Below, piece by piece: positions 1-7,143 of a DNA stretch of 64,000 nt (positions within the stretch are counted from its first letter, which is position 1; every line of letters starts with the position of its first letter). The notes beneath the pieces are model-generated. The model saw only the letters and a list, made by a program, of their open reading frames with translations. It was not told the origin of the DNA and ran no database searches. Source of the DNA: JACCZX01 sp963829995 (GTDB lineage Bacteria; Pseudomonadota; Gammaproteobacteria; Burkholderiales; Burkholderiaceae_F); assembly GCA_963829995.1 (NCBI GenBank), contig CAWHKW010000022.1:434001-498000 (forward strand), read 5' to 3'. The position numbers and the translations under genes are program-made.

Positions 1-353
1 TCGGTAATCCAGGTGCCCGCGTCGTCGCCGCGCGGTGCCGCGCACGCCTGAATGACAGCGTCAAAATCGGCGTCCACTCGAACTCGGAGAGAAGGGTCGC
101 GTGCCGCCTTGCGCAAGGTCTTCGCAAAACTGCGGGAGATTTTCAGCTCGTCCGTGAACAACACCATGCGCGGATCCGGAGACCACCATAGAACGGGCTC
201 CTCCTCCGAATACCACGGAAAAATCCCATGTGGATACGCTGCCAGCAGACGCTCCGCAGTCAACTCGGCGCTTGCGGCAAGCAGTCCGTTCGGACTTTGG
301 AGCGCGGCGGAAACTGGCGGGAAAGGCTGGCCCGGTGCGAGCCAGGGAATCAT
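1..353 (-). CDS. aat: Leucyl/phenylalanyl-tRNA--protein transferase, partial (runs off left edge)
   Basis: Cytoplasmic enzyme of the N-degron pathway: it adds Leu or Phe from aminoacyl-tRNA to N-terminal Arg or Lys of proteins, marking them for ClpS/ClpAP. Read leftward from the ATG at 353, the protein begins MIPWLAPGQPFPPV and contains LLAAYPHGIFPWYSE and VLWWSPDPRMVLF. These are the family's YPHGIFPW and WWSPDPR blocks in the expected order near the N terminus. About 117 codons lie inside the window; the C-terminal half is off the left edge. The start overlaps the stop of the upstream Nudix gene as ATGA, so the two are probably translationally coupled. Identification is firm; completeness cannot be judged. 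Confidence 0.93.
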   Translation of the reverse strand, partial: MIPWLAPGQPFPPVSAALQSPNGLLAASAELTAERLLAAYPHGIFPWYSEEEPVLWWSPDPRMVLFTDELKISRSFAKTLRKAARDPSLRVRVDADFDAVIQACAAPRGDDAGTWIT

Positions 354-907
354 GCGCTGACGGCGCGGGCAGTCGGTGCTGCGCCGATCGCGCGTGTGTA
401 CACACCGAACTCGCCACGCACCCGGTCGGCGAAGTAAAGCTCCAAGGTTGTGGAAACGGTGCGAAACGCAATCTCATCCCACGGAATCTCGCTTTGATCG
501 AACAGCCGCACTTCAAGGCTTTCGGTGCCGACCGCGAAGTGGGTGTCGAGCAGCTCGGCGCGGAAGAAAATGTGAACCTGTTGTACGTGGGGCACATCGA
601 TCATTGAAAACAACGGGCCCAATTTCACGCGCGCACCGGCCTCTTCCAGCGTTTCGCGCAGCGCCCCGTCGCCGGTGGTTTCGTTGATTTCCATGAAACC
701 GGCGGGCAGGGTCCACTTGCCAAGTCGGGGCTCGATCGCGCGCTTGCACAACAAGACTTGGTCGCCCCAAACCGGAATCGTGCCGACCACGGGGCGTGGA
801 TTGATGTAGTGCACTGCACCGCAGTGGTCGCAGCAGTCACGCAGGCGATTGTCGCCGGACGGGACGCGCGAGACGGTGGTGTGGCCGCAGACCGAGCAAA
901 AAGTCAC
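350..907 (-). CDS. Nudix hydrolase with N-terminal zinc ribbon
   Basis: Cytosolic hydrolase of nucleoside-diphosphate-linked substrates; the exact substrate is unknown. An N-terminal zinc ribbon (CSVCGH, then CDHCG) precedes the Nudix box GFMEINE...RETLEEAGARV, which fits Gx5Ex7REUxEExGU. The longest frame starts at a GTG at 946 and another ATG lies at 931, but both fall in or before a perfect 24-bp palindrome (920-943) that looks like the glsB terminator. The GTG at 907 gives MTFCSVCGH, which matches how relatives begin (M-x-FC-x2-CG), so I chose it. No strong Shine-Dalgarno is visible there. It overlaps aat by 4 bases (ATGA), and the two likely form an operon. Confidence 0.85.
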   Translation of the reverse strand: MTFCSVCGHTTVSRVPSGDNRLRDCCDHCGAVHYINPRPVVGTIPVWGDQVLLCKRAIEPRLGKWTLPAGFMEINETTGDGALRETLEEAGARVKLGPLFSMIDVPHVQQVHIFFRAELLDTHFAVGTESLEVRLFDQSEIPWDEIAFRTVSTTLELYFADRVRGEFGVYTRAIGAAPTARAVSA

Positions 908-919
908 TGCACAAATAGA

Positions 920-943
920 AAGGGCGGGCATATGCCCGCCCTT
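920..943 (-). terminator. Rho-independent terminator downstream of glsB
   Basis: Perfect 24-bp palindrome, arms 920-931 and 932-943, with a GGGCGGGC core. On the minus strand it is followed by a T-rich run (TTTCTATTTG) from about 922 to 910. It lies 17 bases past the glsB stop and just before the Nudix start chosen at 907. The plus-strand side has no T run, so it acts for leftward transcription. A perfect palindrome has a small loop, so the real hairpin opens at its AT-rich centre. Confidence 0.7.
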
Positions 944-959
944 CACACCTTACACGCTC

Positions 960-1229
960 TTAACGCGCAGTACCGCGGCGAAACAGATTGACGATCGCCA
1001 GCAGAATGACAGCGCCCAGCAGCGAAACGACCAATGCGCCTACGCTCAGCGCTCCCTGATTGATCGTGGGTACGCCCACCAGTGGAGAGATGAGCCAGCC
1101 GCCAAGCATTGCGCCGACGATGCCGACAATGATGTTGAGGAAGATGCCCTGCTGCCCATCGGTGCGCATAATCATGCTTGCTACCCAGCCGATCAAACCG
1201 CCGACAACCAACCAAATGATGAAATTCAT
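960..1229 (-). CDS. GlsB/YeaQ/YmgE family stress response membrane protein
   Basis: Small inner-membrane protein of 89 residues, nearly all hydrophobic, with three predicted segments: FIIWLVVGGLIGW near the N terminus, a central glycine-rich helix FLNIIVGIVGAMLGG and a C-terminal helix LVVSLLGAVILLAIV. This is the layout of the GlsB/YeaQ (transglycosylase-associated) family, which is often stress-induced; molecular function is not established. A longer frame to 1337 exists, but the ATG at 1229 (MNFIIW) follows a GGGAGAGAG Shine-Dalgarno and gives the usual family length. A strong terminator follows (920-943), so it is probably monocistronic. The gene at 1367 diverges from it. Confidence 0.88.
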   Translation of the reverse strand: MNFIIWLVVGGLIGWVASMIMRTDGQQGIFLNIIVGIVGAMLGGWLISPLVGVPTINQGALSVGALVVSLLGAVILLAIVNLFRRGTAR

Positions 1230-1366
1230 GTTTCTCTCTCCCGGTGAAGGTGAAGTACAGCGACAGAAAGTTTGCCACACCCATATGGCATTGCCGGCCA
1301 ACCTGACAAACGGCAAGTGCCCGTAATCGGCAAACACGCAAAGATCATTCCAGCCTCATTGACTTA

Positions 1367-2080
1367 ATGGCACTGACACAACTTTGGGCCTCACCGTTTG
1401 GACTGGCGGCCGTTGCCTTCGGAATCCTTGGCGCGCTGCTCCTGCTCTCGGGCCTCGGCGCGCTGCTTCGGTTACGCCCAGTTCGATTCATTTCACGCAC
1501 GATCTTCGGCTTGCTGCTGTTGGCAGTCGGCGCACTGGCAGCAACGATCGCGATCGGTACGCATGGCTACACGGCGCTGACTCGCGAAGATGTTGCGGCA
1601 AAGCTACTGGTACAGCCAACCGGTCCGCAGCGATTTACGGCGACGGTGCGCTATCCCGACCTGCGCGAGGTCAAATTTGAACTCGCGGGTGACGAGGTCT
1701 ACGTCGATGCGCAAATTCTCAAATGGAAACCGATGGCCAACGTGCTGGGGCTGCACACCGCTTATGAGCTTGATCGTATTGCCGGGCGATATCGTGCGAT
1801 CGAGAACGAGCGCTCGGCGACACGCACCGTGTTTCCGCTGAGCCGCGACAAGCCGCTGGACCTGTTTGATCTGCGGCAGCGCTACACATTCCTGGCGCCG
1901 CTGCTCGACGCGGAATACGGATCGGCGAGCTACGTTGCGGTTTCGCGTCCGGCGGAAATCGAACTGCGCATTTCAACCACTGGCTTGCTGATGCGCGAGA
2001 TCAATCCGCCCAGCCCAGTAGCGCGCCGGTCGGCACCCGACGGAATCATGATGATGTTCGTTGCGCGGCGGGCGGCGTGA
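1367..2080 (+). CDS. Uncharacterised membrane-anchored protein
   Basis: Protein of 237 residues that I do not recognise by function. It has two hydrophobic segments near the N terminus (about residues 10-35 and 42-65) and then a soluble domain of about 170 residues with alternating beta-type pattern and no cysteine motif or catalytic signature that I can see. The topology suggests a small inner-membrane anchor with the C-terminal domain in the periplasm. It is followed without a gap by the glycosyltransferase-like gene (GTGA overlap at 2077-2080), so the two are probably co-translated. No clear Shine-Dalgarno precedes the ATG at 1367. Homologues in betaproteobacteria are often labelled efflux-related, but nothing here supports that. 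Confidence 0.7.
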   Translation: MALTQLWASPFGLAAVAFGILGALLLLSGLGALLRLRPVRFISRTIFGLLLLAVGALAATIAIGTHGYTALTREDVAAKLLVQPTGPQRFTATVRYPDLREVKFELAGDEVYVDAQILKWKPMANVLGLHTAYELDRIAGRYRAIENERSATRTVFPLSRDKPLDLFDLRQRYTFLAPLLDAEYGSASYVAVSRPAEIELRISTTGLLMREINPPSPVARRSAPDGIMMMFVARRAA

Positions 2081-2730
2081 GCCCGTGCTTGGTGGTGGCG
2101 GCGAAGCAGCCTGAGCCTGGCAAAGTCAAGACGCGGATCGCGTCGGTGCTCGGTGATGCCCGGGCCGCCGAACTGTACCGATGCGCCTTGCTTGACACGC
2201 TGGCGTTGGCGCTGTCGATCAGCGATGTCACGCACGCGTTGACCTATACCCCACCGACCGACGATGCGCGCCGCTATTTTGCAGACATCGCCCCGACGTT
2301 TCTTCTGATGCCGCAATCGGGTGCGACGTTGGGCGAGCGTTTGGGCGACACACTGGCGCGCTTGCTGTCGCGTTTCAGTCCGGTCGTGATGATAGGAAGC
2401 GATGGTCCCGATTTGCCGGCAGCGTTCCTTACCCGCGCATTCGACCTGCTGCGCGACCGCATCGATGTGGTAATCGGTCCTGCCAATGACGGCGGTTACT
2501 ACCTGATTGGCATGAGGTCGATGCAGCCGGCTCTGTTCGAGAGGATCGACTGGAGCACCGATGCTGTCGCTCAGCAAACCCGCGAACGTGCTGGCGAAGC
2601 GGCACTGAACCTGGCGGAACTGCCGCAGTGGCACGACCTTGATACTGTCGCGGATCTGCGGGCGCTGGTCGATCCAGGAGCGCCGTTGACCCGCGCATTT
2701 GTCGCGGGATTGAATGCGAAGGAGACATAG
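2077..2730 (+). CDS. TIGR04282/DUF2064 family glycosyltransferase-like protein
   Basis: Predicted cytosolic GT-A fold protein of 217 residues. It opens with LVVAAKQPEPGKVKTR, close to the family's typical F-A-K-x-P-x-x-G-x-V-K-T-R start. It carries the metal-binding stretch VMIGSDGPDLP (about residues 107-117) and GPANDGGYYLIG (about 138-149), both hallmarks of the rSAM/selenodomain-associated transferase 1 group. These enzymes resemble nucleotidyl or glycosyl transferases, but the substrate is unknown. The GTG start overlaps the stop of the preceding membrane-protein gene by 4 bases, and frmA begins immediately after its stop. An operon of these three genes is an inference from spacing. Confidence 0.85.
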   Translation: MSPCLVVAAKQPEPGKVKTRIASVLGDARAAELYRCALLDTLALALSISDVTHALTYTPPTDDARRYFADIAPTFLLMPQSGATLGERLGDTLARLLSRFSPVVMIGSDGPDLPAAFLTRAFDLLRDRIDVVIGPANDGGYYLIGMRSMQPALFERIDWSTDAVAQQTRERAGEAALNLAELPQWHDLDTVADLRALVDPGAPLTRAFVAGLNAKET

Positions 2731-3837
2731 ATGAAAACAAGAGCGGCCGTCGCGTGGAAAGCCGGTGAGCCAATGCTCATTGAAACCGTGGAGCTTGAAC
2801 CGCCGCGCGCGGGCGAAGTGCTGGTCGAGGTCAAGGCGACCGGCATCTGTCACACGGATTACTTCACATTGTCGGGCGCCGATCCAGAAGGAATATTTCC
2901 CTCGATCCTCGGCCACGAGGGCGCAGGGGTGGTGCTCGAAATCGGCGCCGGTGTGACCGGACTCAAGGCGGGCGATCACGTCATTCCGCTCTACACGCCC
3001 GAATGCCGGCAGTGCAAATTCTGTTTATCGCGCAAGACCAATTTGTGCCAGGCGATCCGCTCCACGCAGGGCCGGGGATTGATGCCCGACGGCACATCGC
3101 GGTTTTCAATCGACGGCAAACCGATCTTGCATTACATGGGCACTTCGACCTTCGCCAATCACATCGTGGTGCCGGCGATCGCGCTGGCGAAGATTCGCGA
3201 GGACGCGCCGTTCGACAAGGTCTGCTACATCGGCTGCGGCGTCACGACCGGCGTGGGTGCCGTGATCTTTACCGCCAAGGTCGAAGCGGGCGCCAATGTC
3301 GTCGTGTTCGGGCTCGGCGGCATCGGCCTGAACGTGATTCAGGGAGCGAAGATGGTCGGTGCGGACCGCATCATTGGCATCGACACGAATCCGGCGCGCG
3401 AGGCGCTCGGCCGCAAATTCGGCATGACGCACTTTATCGATCCGCGCAGCACAGACAATGTCGTCGATGCCATCGTGCAGTTGACCGACGGCGGCGCAGA
3501 CTACAGCTTCGAATGCATTGGCAACGTGGCGACGATGCGCCAGGCGCTGGAGTGCTGCCACAAGGGATGGGGCCAAAGCATCATCATCGGCGTCGCGGGG
3601 GCAGGTCAGGAGATCAACACACGGCCATTCCAATTGGTGACCGGACGCGTGTGGAAGGGCACCGCGTTCGGCGGCGCACGCGGCCGCACCGACGTTCCGC
3701 GCATCGTCGATTGGTACATGGAAGGCAAGCTGAACATCGACGATCTGATCACGCACCATCTGCCGCTCGAGCGCATCAATGAAGGGTTCGATCTGATGAA
3801 GCGGGGCGAGTCGATTCGCAGCGTGGTTGAGTTTTAG
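2731..3837 (+). CDS. frmA: S-(hydroxymethyl)glutathione dehydrogenase / class III alcohol dehydrogenase
   Basis: Zinc-dependent cytosolic enzyme that oxidises S-hydroxymethylglutathione, formed from formaldehyde and glutathione, to S-formylglutathione with NAD. The 368 residues match the family length. Visible features: catalytic zinc Cys40 in TGICHTDY, GHEGAG around residue 70, structural zinc cysteines in PECRQCKFC and NLC (about 90-110), and the Rossmann motif FGLGGIGLNV near residue 195. The start follows a Shine-Dalgarno (GAAGGAGA) that lies at the end of the preceding gene. S-formylglutathione hydrolase follows at once, completing the glutathione-dependent formaldehyde pathway. No FrmR-type repressor gene is next to it. 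Confidence 0.97.
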   Translation: MKTRAAVAWKAGEPMLIETVELEPPRAGEVLVEVKATGICHTDYFTLSGADPEGIFPSILGHEGAGVVLEIGAGVTGLKAGDHVIPLYTPECRQCKFCLSRKTNLCQAIRSTQGRGLMPDGTSRFSIDGKPILHYMGTSTFANHIVVPAIALAKIREDAPFDKVCYIGCGVTTGVGAVIFTAKVEAGANVVVFGLGGIGLNVIQGAKMVGADRIIGIDTNPAREALGRKFGMTHFIDPRSTDNVVDAIVQLTDGGADYSFECIGNVATMRQALECCHKGWGQSIIIGVAGAGQEINTRPFQLVTGRVWKGTAFGGARGRTDVPRIVDWYMEGKLNIDDLITHHLPLERINEGFDLMKRGESIRSVVEF

Positions 3838-3853
3838 CTGCGGAATTCTGAAG

Positions 3854-4708
3854 GTGCCGCAGCTCGAGCTGTTAAGCGAACACGGCTGCTTTGGTGGCCG
3901 GCAGTTTTTCTATCGGCACGCATCTGCAGAGATCGGATTGCCGATGCGGTTTGCGTTGTTCATGCCGCCGCGCGTGTCGGAAGAGTCGGCGCTGCTCGTT
4001 TATCTCGCCGGTCTGACGTGTACCGAGGAGACGTTCACGATCAAGGCAGGGGCGCAACGGGTGGCGGCTGAGCTCGGCATCGCGCTTTTGATGCCCGATA
4101 CGAGTCCGCGCGGCGCTAACGTGGCAGGTGAGTCCGACTCTTGGGACTTTGGCGTTGGCGCCGGTTTCTATCTGGATGCAACTCGCGAGCCGTGGGCCAA
4201 ACATTGGCGCATGGAAAGCTACCTGATGCAAGAGCTGTTGCCGCTCGCGGTCGAATCGTTCGGTATCGACGCATCGCGCATCGGCATCTTTGGGCATTCG
4301 ATGGGAGGTCACGGTGCATTGACCCTCGCCTTGAAACATTCACACCGGTTCGCTTCCGTTTCTGCGTTTGCGCCGATCGCAGCCCCAACGCAGGCGCCCT
4401 GGGGCAAGAAAGCGTTCAGCGGATATTTTGGTGATGACGCTGAACGTTGGGCGCAGCACGATGCCAGCATTTTGATGAGCCGACGCCCGACGCCACCGTT
4501 TCCGCAAGGCCTGCTGATAGACCAGGGACTAGCCGATCCGTTCTTGAACGAGCAGTTGTATCCGGCGTCGCTCGAAGCGGCGTGCGGAGCCGTCGGTCAG
4601 CCACTGACGCTTCGTTATCACGAAGGGTACGACCATGGCTACTACTTCATCTCGACCTTCGTCGAAGACCACCTGCGGTTCCATCACGCACGATTAACGC
4701 GCGGTTAG
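3854..4708 (+). CDS. fghA: S-formylglutathione hydrolase
   Basis: Serine esterase that hydrolyses S-formylglutathione to formate and glutathione, the step after FrmA. It has the esterase D signature: the nucleophile elbow GHSMGGHGAL with Ser149, plus a GLTCTEETF block and a C-terminal YHEGYDHGYYF containing the catalytic His. The GTG at 3854 gives MPQLELLSEHGCFGG, which aligns with how the family starts. A TTG at 3827 inside frmA would add nine residues. Length is 284 residues, typical. The gene follows frmA by 16 bases, so the two are almost certainly one operon. Some genomes name this gene frmB. Confidence 0.95.
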   Translation: MPQLELLSEHGCFGGRQFFYRHASAEIGLPMRFALFMPPRVSEESALLVYLAGLTCTEETFTIKAGAQRVAAELGIALLMPDTSPRGANVAGESDSWDFGVGAGFYLDATREPWAKHWRMESYLMQELLPLAVESFGIDASRIGIFGHSMGGHGALTLALKHSHRFASVSAFAPIAAPTQAPWGKKAFSGYFGDDAERWAQHDASILMSRRPTPPFPQGLLIDQGLADPFLNEQLYPASLEAACGAVGQPLTLRYHEGYDHGYYFISTFVEDHLRFHHARLTRG

Positions 4709-4720
4709 CCACCGGCAGCG

Positions 4721-5377
4721 TCAGCGCTGGTCGCGGATGTACTTCGCTGCAATCTGCAGGTCTTTGACGAACTTGCCGAACTCGGCGTCGCGTGCCTCAG
4801 GGGGCACTCGGAGGAGATAGGACGGATGCACGGTTACTAACACGCGAGCCGATGGCGCAAGATCGTTGGGCGCTTCGATCAGCGTTCCGCGATGCGCGAG
4901 GATCGGCAACGCGCGTCCGAGAACCGCACGCACCGCAGTCGCTCCCAGTGCGACGATCAATGCAGGTTGCACTGCCGCCACTTCACTTTCGTACCACGCA
5001 TGGCACGCAGCGATTTCCTGCTCGGCCGGCTTCTTGTGCAATCGCCGCTTGCCGCGCAACTCATACTTGAAATGCTTGACGGCATTGGTCACATACACGT
5101 GTGCACGCTCGATGCCGGCGGCCGCCAGCGCGCGATCGAGCAGTTGCCCCGCCGGACCGACAAACGGGCGTCCGGCAAGGTCTTCCTGGTCGCCCGGCTG
5201 CTCACCCACCAACATCAACCGCGTGGGATTCGGCCCTTCGCCCGGCACAGCCTGAGTTGCATACTGCCAAAGCGGACAGTTGCGGCATTGATCCAAGAGC
5301 TTGCGCTGGGCCTCGCCCGCACCAAAGTTCGCCGGCGGTGTCGATCCCGGTATTTCGAGCATCGTCGGCAGTCCCAT
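4721..5377 (-). CDS. udgX: UdgX-type uracil-DNA glycosylase
   Basis: Member of the UDG superfamily. UdgX proteins bind uracil-DNA and become covalently linked to it through a histidine in an inserted KRRIH-type loop. Here the motif A region reads GEQPGDQED (about residues 58-66), with Gln where family-4 enzymes differ, and the insert reads GKRRLHKKP, placing the reactive-type His at about 114. CRNCPLW (31-37) and ACHAW (125) supply cysteines for the iron-sulfur cluster, and VHPSYLLR is the C-terminal motif. A GTG at 5407 would extend it by 10 residues; the ATG at 5377 has GAGG spaced six bases upstream. It lies downstream of lexA on the same strand and may be SOS-controlled. Confidence 0.88.
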   Translation of the reverse strand: MGLPTMLEIPGSTPPANFGAGEAQRKLLDQCRNCPLWQYATQAVPGEGPNPTRLMLVGEQPGDQEDLAGRPFVGPAGQLLDRALAAAGIERAHVYVTNAVKHFKYELRGKRRLHKKPAEQEIAACHAWYESEVAAVQPALIVALGATAVRAVLGRALPILAHRGTLIEAPNDLAPSARVLVTVHPSYLLRVPPEARDAEFGKFVKDLQIAAKYIRDQR

Positions 5378-5460
5378 GTTGGGCCTCGCACTAAGCCACC
5401 ATCGCACACCGCACCATGTGCAAGTCAGATACCTGACGGCGGTGCCGCCTGGTGCTCGAA

Positions 5461-6114
5461 CTAAAGCGATGCCCGAATCACCCCGACTGCAATGCCTTCG
5501 ATCGCAAAAGGCTCGCGTCTCAAATCGACGATGATGGGTTTGTATTCCGGGTTCTCGGCGATCAGCTCAGCGCGCGCACCCCGCAATTTCAGTCGCTTCA
5601 CCGTGACCTCATCGCCCAGCCGCGCAACGACCACCTGGCCCGACCGGGCTTGGGGTTGTTTGTGCACCGCCAGCCAGTCACCGTCAAAAATCCCCGCGTC
5701 ACGCATGCTCATGCCGCGCACTTCAAGCAGGTAGTCCGCGTAAGGTTTGAAGGTCGCCGGGTCCACCGCTGCCGTTGCCATCACATTTTCCTGCGCCAAA
5801 ATAGGGCTGCCCGCCGCTACTTTGCCGATTACCGGTAGCCCGCTCTCCTGTGACGCCAGCATCAACTCGCGCACGCTGTCCTTCAGACGAATACCGCGCG
5901 AGGTGCCCGCCACCAATTCGATCAGCCCTTTTTTCTGCAACGCTTGCAAATGTTGCTCGGCCGCATTCAAAGAGCGAAAGCCAAAGGCTTGCGCAATTTC
6001 GTCGCGTGTTGGCGGCGCGCCGCTCTCGGTCAAGGTTTGTCGAATGAATTCGAGTATCTCCGTCTGCCTTGGAGTGGGATCAGAAACCGCTGCAACAGTA
6101 GCTTGTGAATTCAT
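5461..6114 (-). CDS. lexA: LexA repressor of the SOS response
   Basis: Transcriptional repressor and self-cleaving protease of the S24 family. The N-terminal winged-helix domain begins TPRQTEILEFI and includes PPTRDEIAQAFGFRS. The cleavage site is Ala101-Gly102 in KVAAGSPI. The catalytic dyad is Ser136 (GMSMRDAGI) and Lys173 (DEVTVKRLK). At 217 residues it has normal length. The ATG at 6114 is preceded by an SOS operator at 6141-6160, so it should be autoregulated: RecA-stimulated cleavage relieves repression after DNA damage. udgX follows 83 bases downstream on the same strand with no obvious terminator between. Confidence 0.97.
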   Translation of the reverse strand: MNSQATVAAVSDPTPRQTEILEFIRQTLTESGAPPTRDEIAQAFGFRSLNAAEQHLQALQKKGLIELVAGTSRGIRLKDSVRELMLASQESGLPVIGKVAAGSPILAQENVMATAAVDPATFKPYADYLLEVRGMSMRDAGIFDGDWLAVHKQPQARSGQVVVARLGDEVTVKRLKLRGARAELIAENPEYKPIIVDLRREPFAIEGIAVGVIRASL

Positions 6115-6140
6115 CGTGGTTCACGATCGGGTGGGATGGA

Positions 6141-6160
6141 TACTGTTAATGTATACAGTG
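6141..6160 (-). promoter_or_regulatory. LexA operator (SOS box) of lexA
   Basis: The sequence contains CTGT at 6143-6146 and ACAG at 6155-6158 with eight AT-rich bases between, matching the CTGT-N8-ACAG consensus. It lies 27-46 bases upstream of the lexA ATG. On the minus strand TTGCTT (about 6175-6170), a 17-base spacer and TACATT resemble a sigma70 promoter whose -10 would overlap the operator, as expected for repression. Confidence 0.88.
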
Positions 6161-6483
6161 GAGGCCAAAAAAGCAAGACGATGCCGCGTGCGCGACGTAA
6201 CTTTGGGCTTCGCCGAGGGTTGTTTAATGACGTGAGCGTGATAGACTTTTAGCCATCCAGGTTGAGTCGGTCACAGCAGCAAGATCTTTGTGCTTGTGGC
6301 CGCAGCGTTGCCGGATCGTCCGATTCCGCGCTCGGCTTCTTGAAGTGAAATTCAGCCGCACGAAGCGTACGTAATCCGAAAATTTTCAAACACCTTGTTT
6401 TGTAAGCTAGGTCGTGCTTGAAACGGCGGGCCGCTTTGATTGCCCCCGCGGTCAGGCACAGCCGCAACCTCCGCTCGGAGCCG
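6161..6483. other. Non-coding interval between lexA and scpB
   Basis: Divergent intergenic region of about 320 bases beyond the SOS operator. I see no convincing gene: short open frames here are arginine/cysteine-rich and unlike known proteins. The stretch 6378-6412 is unusually AT-rich for this genome and may hold the scpB promoter, but no clean -35/-10 pair stands out. scpA, often adjacent to scpB, is not here. Confidence 0.5.
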
Positions 6484-7143
6484 ATGAATACTCACGAAGC
6501 CAAGATCGTGATTGAAGCAGCGCTGCTCACCGCCGAGCAGCCGCTATCGATGCCTGATCTGCGTCGCTTGTTGAATGACGAGCTGAACGCCGATACGGTG
6601 CGCGTGCTGGTCGATCAGTTGCGAAGCGACTGGGCCGGTCGCGGACTGGAGTTGGCCGCACTCTCGTCGGGTTGGCGGTTCCAAAGCACGCCGGCCATGC
6701 GCCATTATCTCGATCGTCTGAATCCCGAGCGTCCACCAAGATACTCGCGCGCCGTAATGGAAACGCTGGCGATCATCGCGTATCGGCAGCCGGTTACGCG
6801 CGGTGATATCGAAGACGTGCGCGGTGTGACGGTGTCCAGTTCCGTGATAAAGACTCTCGAAGAGCGCGGGTGGATCGAAGTGATCGGTCATCGCGAAGTG
6901 CCTGGGAGGCCAGCCGTGTTCGGCACTACCAAAGAGTTTTTGGACGACTTGAGTCTAGGTGCGCTCGCAGAATTGCCGCCGTTGCCGGACAGTATTGGAG
7001 ACGCCGCGGTGGAATTAGAGTTGCAGCTGACCGGAGCATCAGACGTCACGCCGTCTGAACATGGGACGCGTCCCATTTTCAATCCAGTGTCAGCCGCGGC
7101 CGAATCTTCCCATCCCCAAACCGCTTTCCTCCCTGTGTCTTGA
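6484..7143 (+). CDS. scpB: Segregation and condensation protein B
   Basis: Subunit of the SMC-ScpA-ScpB condensin-like complex that helps compact and segregate chromosomes. The protein has two winged-helix domains: residues about 1-85 (IVIEAALLTAEQPLSMPDL) and about 86-170, with the strongly conserved TLAIIAYRQPVTRGDIE, VRGVTVSS and GRPAVFGTTKEFL blocks. The C-terminal 50 residues are low-complexity. The ATG at 6484 starts MNTHEAKIVIEAA; an upstream ATG in the same frame (6418) adds a tail not seen in the family. rluB starts within the stop codon (TGATG), indicating tight coupling, an arrangement common in proteobacteria. Confidence 0.95.
   Translation: MNTHEAKIVIEAALLTAEQPLSMPDLRRLLNDELNADTVRVLVDQLRSDWAGRGLELAALSSGWRFQSTPAMRHYLDRLNPERPPRYSRAVMETLAIIAYRQPVTRGDIEDVRGVTVSSSVIKTLEERGWIEVIGHREVPGRPAVFGTTKEFLDDLSLGALAELPPLPDSIGDAAVELELQLTGASDVTPSEHGTRPIFNPVSAAAESSHPQTAFLPVS

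Noticed and set aside
6249..6467. 72-codon minus-strand frame upstream of scpB
   Set aside because: No ribosome site or similarity to known proteins; lies in the lexA-scpB intergenic region.
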